Shown: positions 4,811-7,986 of the stretch, piece after piece
How positions within the stretch are numbered: position 1 is the first letter of the stretch
How the letters are laid out: each line of letters opens with the position of its first letter
Assembly: GCA_003231075.1 (NCBI GenBank)
Contig: QIIF01000044.1
Span: forward strand, 1-7,986
From: Candidatus Falkowiibacteriota bacterium
GTDB taxonomy: Bacteria; Patescibacteriota; Patescibacteriia; Patescibacteriales; SZUA-104
Direction: 5' to 3'
Length of the DNA: 7,986 nucleotides
Position numbers and translations under genes: made by a program
Notes under the pieces: generated by a model
The model's database searches: none
What the model was told of the DNA's origin: nothing
What the model saw: the letters and a program-made list of their open reading frames with translations, nothing else

Positions 4811-5212
4811 ATGAAAATCACCCCTAAACAATACGCGAACGCGTTATACCAATCTATCAGCGGACAAAACGATAAACAAATTAAGGATGTTATTGATAAT
4901 TTTATTAATGTTGTTATTGAAAATAATAATGTTTCTAAAATTAATAAAATTATTGAACAATTTGAAATTATTTGGAATAAAGAAGAAGGTGTTGTTGAGG
5001 CCGAAATTATCAGCGCGCGGAAATTGGATGATAAAATTGTTAAATTGTTAAATAGTTATATTACTGAATTGTCAGGAGCTAAGGATGTTATAGCGCAAGA
5101 ACAAGTTGATAAGAATGTTTTAGGAGGAGTTATTATTAAATACGGGGATAAGGTTTTAGACGGAAGCTTGAAGATAAGAATTGATAATTTAAAAAATGAA
5201 TTAGCTAAATAA
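4811..5212 (+). CDS. atpH: F1Fo ATP synthase subunit delta, short form
   Basis: A 133-residue protein that joins the peripheral stalk to the top of the alpha/beta hexamer. The start KITPKQYANALYQSI is the usual first helix of the N-terminal bundle. The C-terminal pattern DKNVLGGVIIKYGDKVLDGS (from residue 100), followed by KIRIDNLKNELA, is the conserved family end. Typical bacterial delta subunits have about 175-180 residues. The missing 45-50 residues fall in the middle of the N-terminal helical bundle, because the linker-strand motif EAEIISARKL is reached already at residue 63. The frame is intact, so I read this as a compact version rather than a broken gene. ATG 4811 has no Shine-Dalgarno site and directly follows a hairpin. 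Confidence 0.88.
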   Translation: MKITPKQYANALYQSISGQNDKQIKDVIDNFINVVIENNNVSKINKIIEQFEIIWNKEEGVVEAEIISARKLDDKIVKLLNSYITELSGAKDVIAQEQVDKNVLGGVIIKYGDKVLDGSLKIRIDNLKNELAK

Positions 5213-5224
5213 TTAAAAATGCAA

Positions 5225-5300
5225 AAATCAAAATGCAAAATAACAGTTTAAAATTTAAAATGATTTTTTAATTTTACATTGTAATTTTGATTTTTGATTT
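5225..5300. repeat. 38+38-bp inverted repeat in the atpH-atpA spacer
   Basis: Bases 5225-5262 and 5263-5300 are gapless reverse complements at 30 of 38 positions. Both arms are made of AAATCAAAA/TTTTGATTT words. The sequence is very AT-rich, so some self-complementarity is expected, but the gapless symmetry over 76 bases and the C/G matches are more than simple A/T richness. It ends 20 bases before the atpA ATG. Confidence 0.65.
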
Positions 5301-5320
5301 TTAAATTTTGATTTATATTT

Positions 5321-6865
5321 ATGTCTACTACAAAAGATTTTATTGTTGAGCAATTAAAACAAAAAATTTCAGATTTTAAATCTGAAGCAAAAGAACAAAC
5401 AGTCGGCAAGGTAACCGAGGTCGGAGACGGCATTGCCAAAATTTCAGGCCTGTCCGATGTGATGATGTCGGAGATGTTGGAATTCACGAATTCAGGCAAT
5501 GATAAAATCCAAAATTCGGTCTATGGAGTGGCGTTAAATTTAGAGGAAGATAGCGTAGGAGCGGTTGTTTTAGGCGATTTTTCAGGAATAAAAGAGGGTG
5601 ATGAAGTAAGGAGCTTAAACAGGATTTTGGAAGTGCCGGTCGGGGAGGGTGTTATCGGCAGAGTTGTTAATCCGTTAGGACAGGAAATTGACGGGAAAGG
5701 ATCTATTGAGTCCGAAAAAAATTATCCGATAGAAAAAATCGCGATGGGAGTTATTACTCGTGAACCGGTGACTGAGCCGGTGCAAACAGGAGTGAAGGCC
5801 ATTGACGCTATGATTCCGATTGGAAGAGGCCAGAGAGAATTAATCATCGGAGACAGGCAGATTGGTAAAACGGCAATTGCCATTGATACGATAATCAACC
5901 AAAAGGGCCAGAATATGAAATGTATTTATGTGGCAATCGGGCAGAAAGAATCAAAAATCGCCGGCATTGTGAAAAAATTAGAAGATGCCGGCGCTATGGA
6001 ATATACCACGGTTGTCTTGGCGGGAGCGTCCGACCCCGCGTCGCTTTTGTATATAGCGCCGTATGCCGGAAGCGCGATGGCTGAATATTTTTTGGACAAA
6101 GGAGAAGATGTTTTGATTATTTACGATGATTTGACAAAGCACGCGACAGCATATAGGGAAATTTCGCTTTTATTGAAAAGGCCGCCGGGACGCGAGGCAT
6201 ACCCCGGAGATGTCTTTTATCTGCATTCCCGCCTTTTAGAAAGAGCTTGCAAGCTGAATAAAGAATACGGCGGCGGCTCCATTACCGCTTTGCCGATAAT
6301 TGAAACCCAGGCCGGAGATGTGGCGGCGTATATCCCGACAAATGTCATTTCCATTACGGACGGGCAGATTTATTTAGAGCCGGATTTATTCTACCAAGGA
6401 AACCGCCCGGCAGTTAACGCCGGACTTTCCGTGTCGCGCGTCGGCAGCGCCGCTCAGATTAAAGCGATGAAAAAAGTTGCCGGCAAACTAAGATTGGAAG
6501 CGGCTCAATACAGAGAGTTGGCGGCTTTCGCGCAATTCGGTTCCGATTTGGACGCCGAAACAAAAGCCAAACTTGAAAGAGGAAAGAGATTGGTTGAAAT
6601 TTTCAAGCAAGATCAGTTTAACCCTTTATCGGTTGAGAAGCAGGTGTCAATATTTTTTGCCGCGACTCAAGGGCTTTTGGATAATGTTCCGGTAGAAAAA
6701 ATAATTGAATTTGAAAGCGGAATGTATACATATCTTGAAGATAACGGCGGCGGAGTATTGGGTGAAATAGCGGAAAAAGAAGAATTAACTGACGACATTA
6801 CGGAAAAACTTACGACAAAGATTAACGACTATAAAGATACGGTTGATTATTTAATTAAAGAATAA
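5321..6865 (+). CDS. atpA: F1Fo ATP synthase subunit alpha
   Basis: A 514-residue subunit of the catalytic hexamer that carries the non-catalytic nucleotide site and supplies the arginine finger to beta. The N-terminal beta-barrel (about 27-95) contains [16 protein letters not shown]. The nucleotide domain has Walker A GDRQIGKT (177-184) and Walker B LIIYDD (265-270). The alpha/beta signature [10 protein letters not shown] (363-372) is followed by R373, the expected arginine finger, in [13 protein letters not shown]. The helical C-terminal domain follows to residue 514. Length is normal and nothing essential is missing. ATG 5321 lies 108 bases after atpH, has no Shine-Dalgarno site, and follows an AT-rich inverted repeat. 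The variable N-terminal helix includes a small in-frame palindrome (5368-5386). Confidence 0.97.
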   Translation: MSTTKDFIVEQLKQKISDFKSEAKEQTVGKVTEVGDGIAKISGLSDVMMSEMLEFTNSGNDKIQNSVYGVALNLEEDSVGAVVLGDFSGIKEGDEVRSLNRILEVPVGEGVIGRVVNPLGQEIDGKGSIESEKNYPIEKIAMGVITREPVTEPVQTGVKAIDAMIPIGRGQRELIIGDRQIGKTAIAIDTIINQKGQNMKCIYVAIGQKESKIAGIVKKLEDAGAMEYTTVVLAGASDPASLLYIAPYAGSAMAEYFLDKGEDVLIIYDDLTKHATAYREISLLLKRPPGREAYPGDVFYLHSRLLERACKLNKEYGGGSITALPIIETQAGDVAAYIPTNVISITDGQIYLEPDLFYQGNRPAVNAGLSVSRVGSAAQIKAMKKVAGKLRLEAAQYRELAAFAQFGSDLDAETKAKLERGKRLVEIFKQDQFNPLSVEKQVSIFFAATQGLLDNVPVEKIIEFESGMYTYLEDNGGGVLGEIAEKEELTDDITEKLTTKINDYKDTVDYLIKE

Positions 6866-6872
6866 GTATAGA

Positions 6873-6970
6873 TTCTACCGGCCTTCAGGCCAGGGTTCGG
6901 GCGGCTTTAGCCGCGTACAGTACGATACGCGGCTAAAGCCGCACGAACCCTGAGCTAAAGCTCGGTAGAA
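6873..6970. repeat. REP/MITE-like palindromic element, copy 2, between atpA and atpG
   Basis: 98 bp, starting TTCTACCGGCC and ending CTCGGTAGAA like copy 1 at 108-206, in the same orientation. The same four mini-hairpins are present: GGCC-TTCA-GGCC, GCGGC-TTTA-GCCGC, GCGGC-TAAA-GCCGC and GAGCT-AA-AGCTC. The halves are inverted repeats of each other (TTCTACCG, then GGGTTCG, then GCGGCTTTAGCCGCGTA). Copies differ mainly in the central loop. It fills 98 of the 115 bases between the atpA stop and the atpG start and ends 10 bases before the ATG. In RNA it would fold into a very stable structure. Confidence 0.9.
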
Positions 6971-6980
6971 ATTGTGCGGT

Positions 6981-7958
6981 ATGGCGAATACCAAGGAAAT
7001 ACAAAGCAGAATAAAATCGGTTAAAAGCACTCAGAAGGTGACTAAGGCAATGGAAATGGTCGCGGCTTCAAAAATGCGTAAAGCGATTGAAGCAGTGCTC
7101 AAAACCAGGACTTACGCCAATTTAAGCTGGGGGACGGTTTTAAATTTATCAAATGCCGTTAATAATAACGGTCAATTACATCCTTTGCTCGCTAAAAAAG
7201 AAAAAATTGAAAAAGTCGGGATAGTTTTAATATCGTCAAACAGGGGATTATGCGGAGGATATAATATGAATGTTATTAACAAAGCCCATAAATCCATCCA
7301 AAAACATCATCGCGGAGAAAAGGGTATGGAAAAGAAAGCGGAATTTATTTTATTAGGAAAGAAAGGAGCGGGAATTAACAGTTATTTTAATTATAATATT
7401 GTCGCTGAATTTCCCAAGCTTGACGCGGTAAATGAAGTAAAAGAGGTTATACCGGTCGCTAAGATGGTTATTGAAGATTACTTATCCGGAAAATATGATA
7501 AAGTTATGGTTGTTTTTACGGATTTTATAAGCGTGTCAAAACAAAAACCAAGAGTGAAACAACTTTTACCCGTTGATATTGAGGTTGAAAAAGAAGAATT
7601 GGGAATTGTGGGCGGAGATACGAGAATCGGTGTTGATAAAAGCTTGGTAGAAGAAAAACAAGATAAATACTTAACCGGAACGGAATTGGATAATTACAAA
7701 TATGATTACATATTTGAACCGAGCGCGGAAGAAGTTTTAGACGAAATGATTCCGCGGTTGATTGAGATTCAGCTTTATCAGGCATTGCTTGAATCAAACG
7801 CTTCAGAGCATAGCGCCAGAATGCAGGCAATGCACAAAGCAAACGACGCGGCAAAAGATTTGGTTGACGAACTTACGCTTTATTTCAACAAAACAAGACA
7901 AGCAAGCATCACGGCGGAGATAGCGGAAATATCGGCCGGAGCGAACGCGTTGCAATAA
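6981..7958 (+). CDS. atpG: F1Fo ATP synthase subunit gamma, long form
   Basis: The central rotating shaft of F1, 325 residues here against about 285-295 usually. The N-terminal helix ANTKEIQSRIKSVKSTQKVT and KAMEMVAASKMRKA, the SSNRGLCGGYN motif (85-95), and the C-terminal helix with ARMQAMHKANDA and TRQASITAEIAEI are all conserved. The extra length lies mostly at about residues 200-243, between LLPVDIEV and YDYIFEPS, where E. coli has a much shorter loop. The insert is acidic and polar and sits in the globular domain. ATG 6981 is chosen over the in-frame TTG at 6972 because family proteins start M-A-x-x-x-E-I. No Shine-Dalgarno site is visible; the leader is the palindromic element. atpD should follow beyond 7986. 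Confidence 0.95.
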   Translation: MANTKEIQSRIKSVKSTQKVTKAMEMVAASKMRKAIEAVLKTRTYANLSWGTVLNLSNAVNNNGQLHPLLAKKEKIEKVGIVLISSNRGLCGGYNMNVINKAHKSIQKHHRGEKGMEKKAEFILLGKKGAGINSYFNYNIVAEFPKLDAVNEVKEVIPVAKMVIEDYLSGKYDKVMVVFTDFISVSKQKPRVKQLLPVDIEVEKEELGIVGGDTRIGVDKSLVEEKQDKYLTGTELDNYKYDYIFEPSAEEVLDEMIPRLIEIQLYQALLESNASEHSARMQAMHKANDAAKDLVDELTLYFNKTRQASITAEIAEISAGANALQ

Positions 7959-7986
7959 CTCCATCCACCCCGGATTTTTAAAATAT

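Noticed and set aside
6972..6980. TTG start for atpG
   Set aside because: Adds only MCG before the conserved MANTKEI start; ATG 6981 matches the family.
7525..7854. Minus-strand open frame inside atpG
   Set aside because: Composition is that of a reverse-strand shadow and no start context or motif supports it.
7959..7986. Start of atpD at the right edge
   Set aside because: The last 28 bases contain no start codon or recognisable beta-subunit sequence; atpD is expected only from operon order.

Overview
This window looks like a chromosome segment from a Candidate Phyla Radiation (Patescibacteria) bacterium, probably a Parcubacteria-type lineage. That placement is an inference. It rests on AT-rich coding sequence, almost no Shine-Dalgarno sites, a short delta and b subunit with a long gamma subunit in the ATP synthase, a DUF3048 (YerB-type) protein, and fragments of a short RPADAFRIMRELGLGI-type domain that I associate from memory with CPR proteins. 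The standard genetic code fits: the conserved atp genes are open over their full length with no internal TGA.

Left part (1-1223): a small accessory patch. It holds a C-terminal gene remnant (1-107), a 99-bp REP/MITE-like palindromic element (108-206), a promoter, and a hicB-hicA toxin-antitoxin pair (318-861). The hicA frame is cut by a TGA just before a family-like C-terminal tail. Next comes a second remnant of the same domain as at 1-107, interrupted by another palindromic element (906-1160). Middle (1224-2342): a membrane-anchored DUF3048 protein that carries a perfect 34-bp palindrome inserted in frame at the join of its two domains.

Right part (2370-7986): the F1Fo ATP synthase operon in canonical order, atpI/Z-atpB-atpE-atpF-atpH-atpA-atpG. 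atpD and atpC are expected beyond the right edge but are not seen. A strong sigma70-type promoter (TTGACT-N16-TATAAT) lies before the first gene, and a terminator-like hairpin sits between promoter and start codon. Fo is made from subunits a, c and b; F1 is represented by delta, alpha and gamma. Subunit c carries the residues of a two-carboxylate sodium-binding site, so the enzyme may couple to Na+.

The most unusual structural feature is that every spacer inside the atp operon (atpI-B, B-E, E-F, F-H, H-A, A-G) contains an inverted repeat of a different sequence, ending a few to about 20 bases before the next start codon except in the atpB-atpE spacer. The atpA-atpG one is a second copy of the 99-bp element at 108-206. 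With the palindrome inside the DUF3048 gene and the one inside the second remnant, the window appears heavily colonised by small palindromic elements. No tRNA, rRNA, CRISPR array or transposase gene is visible.
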